Shown: positions 45,672-55,335, counted from the stretch's first letter. The stretch is DNA of 64,000 nucleotides from Locusta migratoria (GCA_026315105.1 CM048755.1:763487301-763551300), one strand, 5' to 3'. The notes: generated by a model from the sequence alone, not told the origin. Program-made: numbers and translations.

Positions 45672-46409
45672 TCACGGAGGAGAATAACGGCCTGTGAGGA
45701 AGGGTAGGACGGTGGGGATAAATCGCCTGGGTGGGGATGGGGGCTTGGACCTCATCAGCAACGGTCTGCTGGAAAAAGGAGGAGCCATGGTCAATATCGG
45801 TGGGAGTGTGGAGGGGAAGTGGGTGGCTCGTGACTGAGGTGTCAATGGAGCGACAGTAGGCATCCCAGTCGGCACGGGAATAATCGTAGACAAGTTTGGG
45901 AGGGGAATAGGACAAGGAGCGCGGGCAGGACAGGGGCGATGGTCAAATGTAAGTAGGACAGGAGCGTGGTCACTGCCTATTAGGTCAAGGACGTCCGCCA
46001 TGATGCGCCCTAGGAGGTTGGGAGATGCCAGAATGGCATCGGGTGTGGTGTTGCTTTTGGTGCGAGTTGGGTGGGGAAGGGGAAGGACGTCGCTCGGGAG
46101 TAAGGTGGTGACGAACTGACGCCACCGCCGGAGTACAGCGGGATGACGGGAATGAAGGTTGAGGTCAGCAGCAATTACATAGGTCGGGAAGGTGCGGTTG
46201 ACATGGGAGAGGAAAGCGTACAGGATAGGAGAGTTGGGGCGAACGTAAATAGTGGCAAGAGTGACAGTGAGGGAGGAAAGAAAGAGTCTGAGGATCAGGT
46301 GTTCGGTAGGGTCATTGAGAAGAGGGTGGAGCCATATGGGGTGGTGACGGTACATTCGAAAGAGGGCGCGCTTGTGATGGTCACTGATGCGCACGCGTCT
46401 ACGCACCAA
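45672..46409 (-). pseudogene. Jockey-like endonuclease, C-terminal half
   Basis: Visible blocks are TLATIYVRPNSP, VIAADLNLHS and LIGSDHAPVLLTFDH, the metal-binding and catalytic C-terminal motifs of apurinic-type endonucleases (SDH intact). The N-terminal Asn and Glu motifs are missing through truncation. After about 45880 the frame drifts into a proline-rich shadow; the real continuation is in the frame starting 45915 with PKLVYDYSRADWDAY. Confidence 0.75.
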
Positions 46410-46874
46410 TTTTTCCCATAAAAGCGTCGTCGGGAACTAACAATCTCCATCCTTCCCACCTGGTAGCAGGCACCACTGTTACGTTGGCTCCGCTGTGCTT
46501 CCAGGTCTGCCGCCGTCCCTACCGCCGGTCGTGCTGCCCGTCGCCATTCCAGTGCCAGGAGGACCTGCTGCTTGCCGCCGCCGCCGCCGCTGCCGCTACC
46601 GCAGCCGCTGTCGCCGCCCAGCCCTGCCTGTAGACAGCGCCGACAGGAGGCCCTGCCAGACCTGCTCGCCGCCCCGCCACCCCAGTCCAGCCCGGGGATC
46701 GGTTTGCCGCCGCCGCCGCCGCCCTCCAGCCAGCTGCCGGTGGTCTCCCGCCGCTCCACCGCGGCCCGAGGCTTTCTTCAGCCCCAGCTGGCCACCTGCA
46801 GTGGTCGCCACCTTTCGATTGAACTGTCCACCTTTTCTTCCTCTTTGACTCCTTTCCCTCTTTCGTCCGTCACA

Positions 46875-48200
46875 ATGTCCAACACCCCTGTCACCATCAC
46901 CATCACCGTTTTATATACCAGCACCACCACCGCCCCCACCACCGCCCCCACTGTCATGACTTGTAGCTCCACATACGCCCACCCTTCCCACAACATCCCC
47001 CTCTCCGTGTTCCTCTCCACCACAGCCACCTCCAAGTCTCTCCTCCTCCCCCAGCTACCATGTATCTCCCCCTCGCCTCCCCTGCAGACTTTCCCCCAGC
47101 ACGGATCACCCATCGCCAGGCCACAGTGTCCGACACCCCGTAGTCGCCACCTCTTACCGTCGCACTGCAACAGGGGCACACCCCCTGCCACAACCCCGTC
47201 TAACCCGTCCCTTCCTTCTCCTTCTCCACTGGTGCCCGAAAGAAGACCACTAAATGTGGAAGCGCGGACCCCGTCCCTTCTGCTTCTAAGAAGGCTCCTC
47301 CTCCCCCTCCTCCACCGCCTCCACAGCCTGCTGACATCATGGACACTGCACCCATCCCCCCCAACCGGATATGTATACCTACCTCCTTTCCCATCCCGAT
47401 CACCACTTTCTCGACAATCGCACCCTCTCCCTAGAGCTTCGAAAGTACTTCCTTGCCGCCCTATTGCCCAACTCATCCCCCGTAGGGACTCTGTCCTTAT
47501 CAAATCTCCCAGCCCTACTTTCCATACCGACATGCTTCAGCGCCTCCCTGCCATGCACCTCAGCCCCCACACAACCCTCACTCTGTACTATACCTCCTCC
47601 TCACCCCGTCAACCCCTCCCTCCCTGCCTTCCACCCATCCTCACCGCCGTGATAACCAAACTTAGTCCGGTTATCACAAAGGAGGAGGTGTTGGGCCAAA
47701 TCGACGCCCATCCGGACATCTCCATTTGCTCCACCAAGCGGATCCATAACGCCACCGACCGCACCTACCTGATGCGGATTTTCACCGAATCCGCATCCTC
47801 CATCGATCGCCTTCTCCTCGAGGGGGCACTCACCGATGACCGCCGCCACGAGGTAGAACCCTCCCACTCCCTGCCCCAATCCTACCGCTGTGCCAGGTGT
47901 CTCGTTTATAACGATCATCTGACACAGCACTGCCACATCCCACCCACCTGTTCCCACTGCAAGTCCAATCACCTCTCCAAAAACTGTTGCCTCCCCTCCT
48001 GTCTGCAACACCTGTGGTGGCCCCCGTTCCACCTACTCCTATAAGTGTAAATCCGTCTCCACCCCCACCACTCTCGAACTTACCGTCCCTGTTCGTCCTG
48101 TCGATCCCCCTCTCCATCCCAACAACTCCCTCTGCCCCCCTCCAATCGTAAAGGATGTCATCCGATTTGTCACGACTGTCCTCGAGAACATCCATCCCTT
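46875..48200 (+). pseudogene. Jockey-like ORF1 (Gag-like) with zinc knuckles
   Basis: The likely start is ATG at 46875 (MSNTPVTITITV), in frame with a longer upstream proline-rich reading that is probably untranslated. The frame is open to 48044. Near its end YRCARCLVYNDHLTQHC (about 47885-47935) and CSHCKSNHLSKNC (about 47959-47997) form two CCHC-like knuckles. A third (CNTCGG...C, about 48005-48050) lies in another frame, indicating a frameshift near 47995. Gag-like ORF1 proteins of Jockey elements bind the element RNA. Coding continues in pieces to about 48220. Confidence 0.75.
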
Positions 48201-48403
48201 ACAGCGTCCCCATACCCTTTAACAGATCGCCCTTGCCACCCGTTCCGTCTTCCACCTCGAAACCTGCACCACCCTCTCCCGTGCACATTCCCACTTCACC
48301 ATCTCCTGGCAAGTTACCCTAGTCTAGACACACCCTACCATCTTTTCCCGTCGCCCCCTCTCACCCCTCTCGCCCTTCCCTTTCGACCCCTATAGCAAGC
48401 CCT

Positions 48404-49082
48404 TCCTGTACCTTCCTCTATTATAATGTCTGCTCTCTTCCTGCCAAGAAACACCTCCTTATGCACACCCTTTCCCGCCACCGCGTGGATGCCTTCCTCC
48501 TGAACGAGACCTTCCTCCAACCTCGTCGTCCTATCAGCACCGCTCCCTACGTTCTCCACCATACCGATGGCCACCCACCCCTCGCCCGAGGCGGAGTGGA
48601 GATCGTCCACCTCTCCCACCACCCCGTCCGGCTCCAACCTCTCCTTAATGACCCCACCGAACACCTGATCCTCAGCCTCTTCCTCCCATCCCTTACTGTC
48701 ACCCTCGCTACCATTTACGTCCACAGCACTGCTCCCCTTCCATATGCATTTCTCTCCCACATAGACTGCTCCTTCACGACCTATGTGATTGCCGCCGACC
48801 TTAACCTTTCTTCCTGTCCGCCCGCTGAACTCCGGCGGTGGCGTCAGTTCGTTACCACCTCGTTCCGGGGCGACGTCCTTCCTCTTCCCTACCCAACCCG
48901 CCCTGAAAGCAACACCACGCCCGACGTCGTTCTGACGTCTCCCAACCTCCTTGGGCGCATCACGGCGGATGTCCTTGACCTTATAGGCAGTGGCCATGCC
49001 CCTGTACTACTTACCCTTGACCACCGCCACCGCCCTGCCTGTGCTCCCCATCCTATGCCCCCTCCCAAACTCGTTCATAACT
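48404..49082 (+). pseudogene. Jockey-like endonuclease, catalytic His-Asp block altered
   Basis: YYNVCSLPAKKHLLMHTL (about 48419) gives the N-terminal Asn motif and DAFLLNETFL (about 48490) the catalytic Glu. TLATIYVHSTAP, VIAADLNLSS and LIGSGHAPVLLT follow. In the last motif the usual SDH reads SGH (about 48990), so the Asp is lost; copy 1 keeps SDH. The domain is open from 48461 to 49084 and is then cut by the PLE insertion. Confidence 0.8.
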
Positions 49083-49136
49083 GACATTTTGGATATCGGG
49101 ATTACTGCCGGATGTATGCGTCGTTCTGGCACAATA

Positions 49137-49167
49137 TTTCGGCCGCGTAACTCGCTGCCTTCTTCAG
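49137..49167 (-). ncRNA. Hammerhead-ribozyme-like core in PLE 3' region
   Basis: On the minus strand ctgaaga (49161-49167) is followed by a stem-loop and then gaaa (49137-49140). The stem pairs ggc with gcc and gcg with cgc, with one A-G mismatch and an agtta loop, giving a good helix II. Upstream, tcaggt/acctga can pair next to the core. Hammerhead motifs in PLE terminal repeats are established. Cleavage of this copy is an inference; helices I and III were not fully resolved. Confidence 0.55.
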
Positions 49168-49203
49168 GTGCTACCTGAGACTGCCGTTTTTGGAGGACCT
49201 GGT

Positions 49204-51015
49204 CTAGTATTTATGCCCAGCAGACGCTAGGCACTCTGTCTGCGGTCCGCGGCCAGCTGGCGCTGCTTGTAGTGTGTTGTCTCTTCCATGGCGTTCCGTC
49301 GGACGTCCGCGCCCCAATCGGCCGCCATCTGTGGCAGCGGCAACTCTCTGAGGCCCCTCCCACGTTGGGTGCTCCCTCCGCGGTCCGCGCCCGTCTGGCG
49401 CTGCTCCTGAGGTGTTGTGGCTTCCCTTGTGCTCCAACTGACGTCCGCGCCCATCTTGTCCACCATGTGTGGTCGGTGCAGCTGTCTGAGGCCCTTCTGA
49501 CGTCAGGCGCTCTGATCTTGGTCCGTGCCCGCCTCGCGCCTCTCCTGAGATGTTGTGGCTGCGCAGATGGTCCAACGGACGTCCGCGCCCGCCTCGGCCG
49601 ACATCTGCTGCTATAACAGCTGTTTGAGGCCCCTCCTGCATTGGGCGCTCCATTCGCGGTCCGCGCCCACATGGCGCTTCCTCTGAGGTGTTGAAACCTC
49701 CCTGCTGTTCCGACGGACGTCCGCGCCCAGCTCGTCCACCATCTGTGGTCAGGGCAGCTGTCTGAGTCCTGCCTGGCGTCAGGTGCTCTGTTCTTGGTCC
49801 GCGCGCACCTGGCGCTCCTCCTGAGATGTTGTGGCTGCCCACATGCTCCAATGGACGTCCGCGCCCGTTTTGGCCGACATCCGCTGCTATGGCAGCTGTT
49901 TGAGGCCCGTCCGGTGTCAGGCGCTCCATTCTCGGTCCGCGCCCGCTTAGCGCCACTTCTGAGTTGTTTCTACATCTTGTCGAGTTATTTGGTCCCTTCC
50001 GCTGGGCCTTAACAAGTTCCAGAGCCGGACTCCACGCTGTGCTTAGATGGTAACCGCTATCTCGGTTTATTAGGTTGTCAGTGACCTTCATTTCGATGGC
50101 CTCCTTTATGATGCTGTCCCAGAATCTTGGGGTCTGTGTCACAATTTTGGTTTTGTCATAGTCCATTGTGTGGCCATACTCTAGACAGTGCTCTGCTATG
50201 GCTGACTTGGTTGCCTGTCCGAGTCTGGTGCACCTCTGGTGTTCTTTGCACCTTATATTCACCGTCCTGATTGTCTGGCCGATGTATGACATCCCACACT
50301 GGCACGGGATGCTGTAAATGCCTGGTTTACGTAGCCCCAGGTCATCTTTCACACTTCCCAGCATTGTCCCAATTTTGGCAGGTGGGCAGAATATGCTCTT
50401 AATGTCATACTTCATAAGAATTCTGCTGATCTTCGCAGAAATAGGACCAGCATATGGTAGGTATGCTACCTTCTTTGCCTCCTCCGGCTCCTCCTCTGTA
50501 TCCTGTGGTTGGCTGGTTGTATGAAGTGCCCTCTGCATGTCTCTGGAGGAGTATCCATTTCTGCTGAAAACCAGCTGAAGGTGTTCAATCTCCGTTGCAA
50601 GATTTTCTGGATCTGACAGAGCTCGGGCCCTGTGCACTAGAGTTTTCAAGACTCCATTCTTCTGTGCTGGGTGGTGGCAGCAACTGACTTGAAGATATAA
50701 GTCAGTGTGGGTGGGTTTTCGATACACACTGTGTCCCAGAGTGCCGTCTGCCTTCCTCTTGACCAGGACATCCAAGAATGGGATCTGCCCATCCTTTTCT
50801 AGCTCCATGGTGAATTTTATACTCGGGTGGCGTGAGTTTAAGTGTTCCAGGAACTCCTCCAGCTTCTCCTTGCCATGGGGCCAAATGACAAATGTGTCAT
50901 CGACGTACCTGAAGAAGCACTTGGGTTGATAAGTGGCTGATGCAAGTGCCTCCTCTTCGAACCTTTCCATGAAAAGGTTGGCTACCACTGGTGATAATGG
51001 GCTGCCCATTGCCAC
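49204..51015 (-). CDS. PLE reverse transcriptase (C-terminal half) / GIY-YIG endonuclease with 46-residue repeats
   Basis: An uninterrupted frame of 603 codons. Residues 1-16 carry GSPLSPVVANLFME (motif B region) and 37-40 YVDD (catalytic motif C). The thumb follows to about 180, with IPFLDVLV at about 78-85. A linker carries CPPAKIGTMLG (210-220). The GIY-YIG core has GIY at 232-234 and YIG at 244-246, and the downstream R..EH segment is at 255-259. Residues 359-603 consist of five full 46-residue repeats and a partial sixth, rich in G, R and P with a GRGRP core in most units. Ordinary PLE proteins end soon after GIY-YIG. The ATG used here is simply the first Met of the frame; the true protein would begin far upstream, in the part that is inverted or missing. 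The frame itself shows no stop, suggesting a young insertion. Confidence 0.85.
   Translation of the reverse strand: MAMGSPLSPVVANLFMERFEEEALASATYQPKCFFRYVDDTFVIWPHGKEKLEEFLEHLNSRHPSIKFTMELEKDGQIPFLDVLVKRKADGTLGHSVYRKPTHTDLYLQVSCCHHPAQKNGVLKTLVHRARALSDPENLATEIEHLQLVFSRNGYSSRDMQRALHTTSQPQDTEEEPEEAKKVAYLPYAGPISAKISRILMKYDIKSIFCPPAKIGTMLGSVKDDLGLRKPGIYSIPCQCGMSYIGQTIRTVNIRCKEHQRCTRLGQATKSAIAEHCLEYGHTMDYDKTKIVTQTPRFWDSIIKEAIEMKVTDNLINRDSGYHLSTAWSPALELVKAQRKGPNNSTRCRNNSEVALSGRGPRMERLTPDGPQTAAIAADVGQNGRGRPLEHVGSHNISGGAPGARGPRTEHLTPGRTQTAALTTDGGRAGRGRPSEQQGGFNTSEEAPCGRGPRMERPMQEGPQTAVIAADVGRGGRGRPLDHLRSHNISGEARGGHGPRSERLTSEGPQTAAPTTHGGQDGRGRQLEHKGSHNTSGAAPDGRGPRREHPTWEGPQRVAAATDGGRLGRGRPTERHGRDNTLQAAPAGRGPQTECLASAGHKY
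49207..49941 (-). repeat. 138-bp tandem repeat, 5.3 units, in frame with PLE ORF
   Basis: On the plus strand the string ggtccgcgcc (or a close variant) recurs at about 49243, 49381, 49519, 49657, 49795 and 49933, a period of 138 bp (46 codons). The period is a multiple of three, so the frame stays open. Units differ at many positions, so the array is not freshly duplicated. Confidence 0.88.
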
Positions 51016-51039
51016 TCCTTCCGTTTGCTCATAAAACTG

Positions 51040-51081
51040 ACCCCCATAGCAGCTACCCTGACCCCCATAGCAGCTACCCTG
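51040..51081. repeat. 21-bp perfect tandem duplication at PLE inversion junction
   Basis: The 21-bp unit beginning acccccatagcagctaccc is present twice head to tail (51040-51060, 51061-51081), exactly where PLE coding switches strand. Confidence 0.9.
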
Positions 51082-51368
51082 ACCCGAGAAGACTGGGACC
51101 AGGTTGATGGTGCCTCCTGGTCCTTGGCTGAATGCACCATGAGGAAATCAACAGCTTGTCAACAGGCCAAGTTTGAGCGCCTCAACAAAAGGTTACAACA
51201 GGACAGGGACATAAGGACGGTGGTCAACCTGAGTGACAAGCAGCTCGAGGAGGCCACTTCAAAAGTACTCAGCAAGGGCCTCAATTTTGCAGTTACTCCC
51301 AGAAGCGTACCTGTGGCTGCATTCATCAGTGCAGTTGAGCAAGTGGTCAACACACTACCTTCCAGTGT
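51082..51368 (+). pseudogene. PLE N-terminal region, inverted
   Basis: The frame 51025-51399 reads REDWDQVDGASWSLAECT, then IRTVVNLSDKQLEEATSKVL, SKGLNFAVTPRSVP and FISAVEQVVNTLPSS. The VVNLS...L..GLNFA..P..IP...I...E segment is characteristic of the N-terminus of Penelope-like polymerases. Coding ends where the SINE at 51370 begins. It is the missing 5' part of the adjacent minus-strand element or of a sister copy. Confidence 0.8.
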
Positions 51369-51369
51369 G

Positions 51370-51527
51370 TCCTACTACGGGGTACTACTGGGTCATTAGT
51401 CCCTAAACTTGCAAACTACTTATGAACTAGCTAATACTAAGGACGGGACAAATATCCATGCCCGAGGAGGGATTCGAATCCCCGACCATAGTGGCCATGC
51501 GGACCGTGACTGGAGCACCTCAGCCCC
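51370..51527 (-). mobile_element. SINE, head type A, 3' part missing
   Basis: Reverse-oriented head and part of the body. The terminal aaatgttcaaatgtttgta segment is absent and a ctactacggggtactactgggt junction replaces it. A run of C then T follows the head at about 51522-51540. No duplication was found. Confidence 0.75.
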
Positions 51528-51785
51528 CCCCCTTTTTTTTTATTGCCGTTTATAACTTAAAATCTGTTCTCTTGATAATTATGCCATTCAACTGTTCAAA
51601 ATAAATCAACAGAAATTAAAATCATGTCCTATCTTTCGGTAAAACATGGGGACCATCCTGTCCTCAATATTAAAACATAATACTTTGATCCCTGAAGTGT
51701 AGGAAAGGTAAAACAATGGCGTTATATAAATTTGGCTTCGAAACAAACATATAAGGAATTTTGTGTAAATAAAAAGTATTGACTT

Positions 51786-52430
51786 GCAGCAGCAAGTAGA
51801 CCGCGCGCCGCGGCCACATACGTCACCGGCAGAGCCGTCAACACGGTCGGCCTGGCCGGCAGCTGCGCCACGCGCCGCTGCATGCACCCGGCTCTTACGT
51901 GGCCCGTAGAGTTGCACGCGGCACACGTCTTAGGCTGGTCATCATACATCACTATTGCTCGGTACCCGCAGACCTGAATGTATGACGGAATATGCTGATG
52001 CAAGTCGACTTTCAGCTGTCGCACCCCGTTTAGTACCGGAAAGCGATGGGTAGTAGACCACCTTTCAGCAATATTACTAATCACTCTACCGTATGGCGAG
52101 ATCACTCGTCTATATCGGCACTTGTTATCTCAAAAGGCAGTTCAAAAATGCGCACAGTTCTTATTCCAAGGCCTGCATGAGAAACGAAAACCTTTCCAAC
52201 ATTGCCATCACTGTATTTATACTTCATAACTCCACCACAGGATTCGAGTATTTTGGCACACATATCGGATCTAGCGAGTTAAACGAAAACCACGCTGCTA
52301 ACAATCGATAGATGGATGCCAATAATATCCTCGATTCCTATTTTAACGCATTGTTCTAGCCATTCCTCAATTTCAAAAGATTTCGGTCGGGCAAATTCTC
52401 TTTCAAAAGTAAACTTCAGGGTATCCTTTC
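51786..52430 (-). pseudogene. LINE ORF1 (Gag-like) relic with zinc knuckle
   Basis: From right to left: FTFEREFARPKSFEIEEWLEQ (about 52390), GIEDIIGIHLSIVSS, KYSDGNVGKVFVSHAGLGIRTVRIFELPF (about 52160), then in the frame 52105-51722 PYGRVISNIAERWS, VDLHQHIPSYIQVCGYRAIV and CAACNSTGHVRAGC, a perfect CX2CX4HX4C knuckle. The order fits ORF1 proteins of L1/Tx1- or R1-like LINEs. At least one stop and one frame change are present. It may be from the same lineage as the L1-like element at 37.4 kb; sequence comparison would be needed. Confidence 0.6.
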
Positions 52431-52535
52431 TATTCCTTTCAGTGATCATCTTCTACAACACGAACAGCTGCAGATCGCTACAGCAAGCGGCGCAGCGCAC
52501 AGCACGGCGTGTGTTTCCTCCGCGCTGTCCGCCAC

Positions 52536-52566
52536 AAGACTGTCCCCTCGGCCACCGCGGCCGGCC
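52536..52566 (-). mobile_element. SINE type A 5' head fragment
   Basis: Only the reverse of the SINE start (cccctcggccaccgcggccggc) remains, abutting the Jockey copy on its right. Confidence 0.6.
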
Positions 52567-53985
52567 CTCCGTCAGTCCCGCCTGGTGAGGGTCCCACACT
52601 GGGCAACAGTACTCGAGGAGAGGACGCACAAGTGTGATGTAGGCAGTCTCTTTGGTGGAGCTGGTGCATCTTCGAAGCGTTCTGCCAATGAAACGTAACC
52701 TTTGTTTCGCCCTCCCCACAATATTCTCTGTGTGTTTTCTCTGCAGTCTAAGTTGTTCGTAATTGTAACTCCAAGTTATTTGGTAGAATTTACGACCTTA
52801 AGTTTCAACTGGTTTTTCGTGTAATTTAAGTTCTTTTAGTGGTAATGTGTATTACATCTCACTTTTCATTATTTAGTGTTAATTGCCAATTTTCGCACCA
52901 TGTAGAAATTTTGTCTAAATCGCTTTGCAGTTGGTTTTGATCCTCTGTTGACTTCACTAACCGATAAACGACAGCATCATCCGCGAACAGTGTAAGGGAG
53001 CTATTCAGATTGTCTCCTAAATCGTTTATAAACACAAGAAAGAATAGGGGACCTATAATGCTTCTCTGGCGAAGGCCAGATATCATTTCTGTTTTACTCG
53101 ATGACTTACCGTCAATTACTACGAAGTGTATCCTTTCTGATCGGAAATCGTGAATCCAATCGCACCATTGGGCCGATTTTCCATAAGCACGCAATTTCAT
53201 TATCAGCCGCTTGTGAGGTACAGTGTCAAAACCCTTCCGGAAATCCAGGAATATGGAATAGATTTGAGATCCCTTGTCGACGGCACCTATCACTTCATGT
53301 GACTAAAGGGCAAGCAGAGTTTCATAAGAGCGATACTTTCTGAGTCCGTGTTGACTATTGGTTAATAGGTCGTTCTCTTCGAGGTAATTCATAATGTTCG
53401 AACAAAGTGTATGTTCCGAAATCCTACTGCAAATCGACGTCAACGAGATGGGCCTGTAATTTTGGCGATCACTCCTATTGCCTTTCTTGAATATTGGAGT
53501 AACTTGGACAACTTTGCAGTCTTTGGGTACGGATATTTCGCTGAGTGATCGGTTGTATATGATAGCGAAGTATGGAGCTATTGCATCACCATACTCTGAG
53601 AGTAATCTAGTTGGTATACAATCTGGCCCGGAAGATTTGTTCTTGTTTAGTGACAAGATGTTTTACTACTCCAGAACATCTATTTCTAAATTTCGCATGC
53701 CGGCAGCTGTTCTTGGTTCGAATTCTGGAGTGTTCCCTTCGTCTTCTTTGGTGAAAGAACTTCGGAAAGCTGTGATTATCAATTCTGCTTTAGCAGTACT
53801 GTCATCGGTAGTATTACCATTGCTATCGCGAAGTGAAGGTATTGTTTGTGTTTTGCCGCTTCACATACGACCAGAATTTCTTTGGATTTTCTGCCAGATT
53901 ACGAGACAGGATTTCGTTGTGGAAACTATTACAAGCCTTCGGATTGAAGTCAGCGCTAGATTGCGAGTTTCTGTATGGATGGAAA
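52567..53985 (-). mobile_element. Jockey-type LINE, truncated at both ends, second copy
   Basis: Minus-strand frames in order: a leader to the reverse transcriptase (to about 53660), the frame 53656-53303 with NKSSGPDCIPTRLL and NYRPISLTSICSRI, the frame 53293-52859 with FLDFRKGFDTVPHKRL (motif A), an altered motif B (SGLRQRS where SGVPQGS is expected) and LFADDAVVY (motif C intact), then the thumb and the YCCPVWDPHQAG segment near 52600. Both Asp motifs are intact but motif B and the frame are damaged. The 3' tail and untranslated end are missing at 52567, next to a SINE head fragment. Confidence 0.82.
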
Positions 53986-54004
53986 GCGAGACTATAGACC
54001 AGTC

Positions 54005-55335
54005 ATAAGGCCCTGGAGTTTCTTCTGACGGCCAAGTTAAAGAATAAATGGTTGTTGAGGTGATTACTAGTGCTGCAAGAATACGACTTGTCGATTAAGC
54101 ATGTGCCCAAACGTAATCGCAAACTTGTTTTCACATTCTCCCGTGGCAATAGAGGATCTGGAGCACGCAACATCGGAGAAAGAATTCTGCACACTGTATT
54201 ATATGAAGTAGGCGGCGTATGAAAATTATGCAATCACGACGCCGAAAGATATGGCGAAGGAGCGGGATAAAGATCATCGGTTTTACAGCATCAACGAGAG
54301 CTGCCGTGATCGAGATAATGCTACGCTGTGGCAATTTTACTTAGTAGGAAAGGGCATCCCATTCTATAAAACTGTCGTCGGAAGTTCGAATCCTCCCTCG
54401 GGCGTGGATGTGTGCGTTGTTCTTAGGTTAGTTTAACTTAGTGTAAGTAGTTTGTAAGTCTAGGGACTGATGACCAACGTATTTTGGTCCCATAAGAATT
54501 ACAAACATTTGAACATTCTATAACAGGGGAGGAAACGATTGACTGGCGACTTCGCATTCCAGAGGAGCACATCAATACAGTTATATGCATACGCACTTGT
54601 AGTGTGCACATTTCGGCGCTTATAAGTGTTTTCTGAAATTAAGAACACTCTGCCGCTTTCCCAAGACGAAAAAGAAGATTAGGCCGGTGCTGGCGGTGTG
54701 CAAAGCGTATCAAAAGGCAAATCACACAATAGTTACATTGAGGGCACCACTGCACCCCATCATACCACGCTAATTAAAACGTCTAGCAGCAGCTGATGTT
54801 CTAGAGCCACTTCCACATACTCTTACAGGACACTAGTACAACATGGTAGTCACTGAATTGCATGTTACTCTAACATCTACCAAGTAGGTGACGGCTCTGA
54901 CTGTCTGCAAAGGGTTGAGAAAGGGTTTCCTCAGGGAGGACAAATTAATAACAGACAGTGGACCATAGTTTAAGTGAAAATGTGGAAAAACACTTCGCCG
55001 ACACCGGGTAAAGACCACATACTTATCTGGCAAATCCAGCTGAGAGGGTAATGAAGAACGTCGGTACTGGGTCGAGTGTACTGCTCGAAACGGCACGATT
55101 TTCTTACGGATTTTTAAGAAGTTATGAAGTTCCTCACGGAGTCGTGCTGAATCACCAGCTGCCAAGTGAAATTATGCGTGACATCGTAGACTTCCCTCCC
55201 ACGCAAAGGCTCCTGGTGAAGAAGACGTTACGTTGTTTGAGCCTTTAATCGGTTGAGAGTGGTAGGAAGGAAAAGAACGGAGAAATGGGACAGGAAGGTT
55301 CGCCCTCTGACTTTGCAGGAGCGGCAGAAAGTAAT
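54005..55335 (+). pseudogene. Ty3/gypsy RNase H and integrase relic
   Basis: KALEFLLTAKLKN and QEYDLSIKHVPKRN (about 54010-54120) are the end of a gypsy RNase H domain. After the SINE, pieces read ADVLEPLPHTLTG (about 54790), then LITDSGP (about 54945, the catalytic D of the integrase core), RHRVKTTYLSG, and a C-terminal stretch with LPSEIMRDIVDFPP (about 55160). Stops and frameshifts are frequent. LTRs and the front of pol are absent; the neighbouring Jockey copy may have replaced or interrupted them. Confidence 0.7.
54370..54513 (+). mobile_element. SINE, 5'-truncated, in the gypsy relic
   Basis: The copy begins within the B-box arm of the head (gttcgaatcc at about 54390) and runs to the normal tail. 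A perfect 10-bp target-site duplication (cattctataa) lies at 54360-54369 and 54514-54523. A truncated copy with a clean duplication shows truncation happened during insertion, as in target-primed reverse transcription. Confidence 0.92.

Larger units (their letters stand above)
43555..46430 (-). mobile_element. GC-rich Jockey-like LINE, copy 1
   Basis: On the minus strand: an endonuclease C-terminal half (46409-45870), a linker, a full reverse transcriptase (45580 to about 44500), a thumb/connection region in other frames (to about 43900), and a pyrimidine-rich 3' region ending at a run of C (about 43561-43574 on this strand). ORF1 and the endonuclease N-terminus are missing, so the copy is 5'-truncated at 46430, where a second copy of the same family starts in the opposite direction. 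Confidence 0.8.
46431..49082 (+). mobile_element. GC-rich Jockey-like LINE, copy 2
   Basis: A GC-rich, proline/CCG-rich 5' region, an ORF1 with zinc knuckles, then the endonuclease domain, cut at 49082 by the PLE. It belongs to the same family as copy 1: the endonuclease segments PLLNDPTEHLIL and RRWRQFVTT are shared, so the two copies overlap by about 500 bp in inverted orientation. The reverse transcriptase is missing. Confidence 0.8.
49083..51368 (-). mobile_element. Penelope-like element with inverted 5' part
   Basis: The minus-strand part (51039 to 49083) encodes the second half of the reverse transcriptase, the GIY-YIG endonuclease and a repeat-rich C-terminus, then a 3' region with a hammerhead-like core. 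At 51040 orientation flips: 51082-51368 encodes the PLE N-terminal region on the plus strand. The first palm blocks of the reverse transcriptase are missing at the junction, where a 21-bp unit is duplicated in tandem. PLE copies with inverted 5' parts are well known. It cuts the Jockey-like endonuclease at 49082. Confidence 0.85.

Noticed and set aside
45672..45880. C-terminal proline-rich tail of the copy 1 endonuclease frame
   Set aside because: The genuine continuation is in the overlapping frame starting at 45915; the tail is a frame shadow in GC-rich DNA.
46572..46874. Proline-rich N-terminal extension of the Jockey-like ORF1
   Set aside because: It is a CCG-rich low-complexity reading that is open in several frames; the ATG at 46875 begins the normal-looking protein.
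49207..49941. CRISPR-like array
   Set aside because: Repeats are 138 bp, contiguous with no spacers, diverged, inside a retroelement frame, and the genome is eukaryotic.
53478..54008. Plus-strand open frame of 176 codons
   Set aside because: It is antisense to the Jockey reverse transcriptase region and has no motif of its own.
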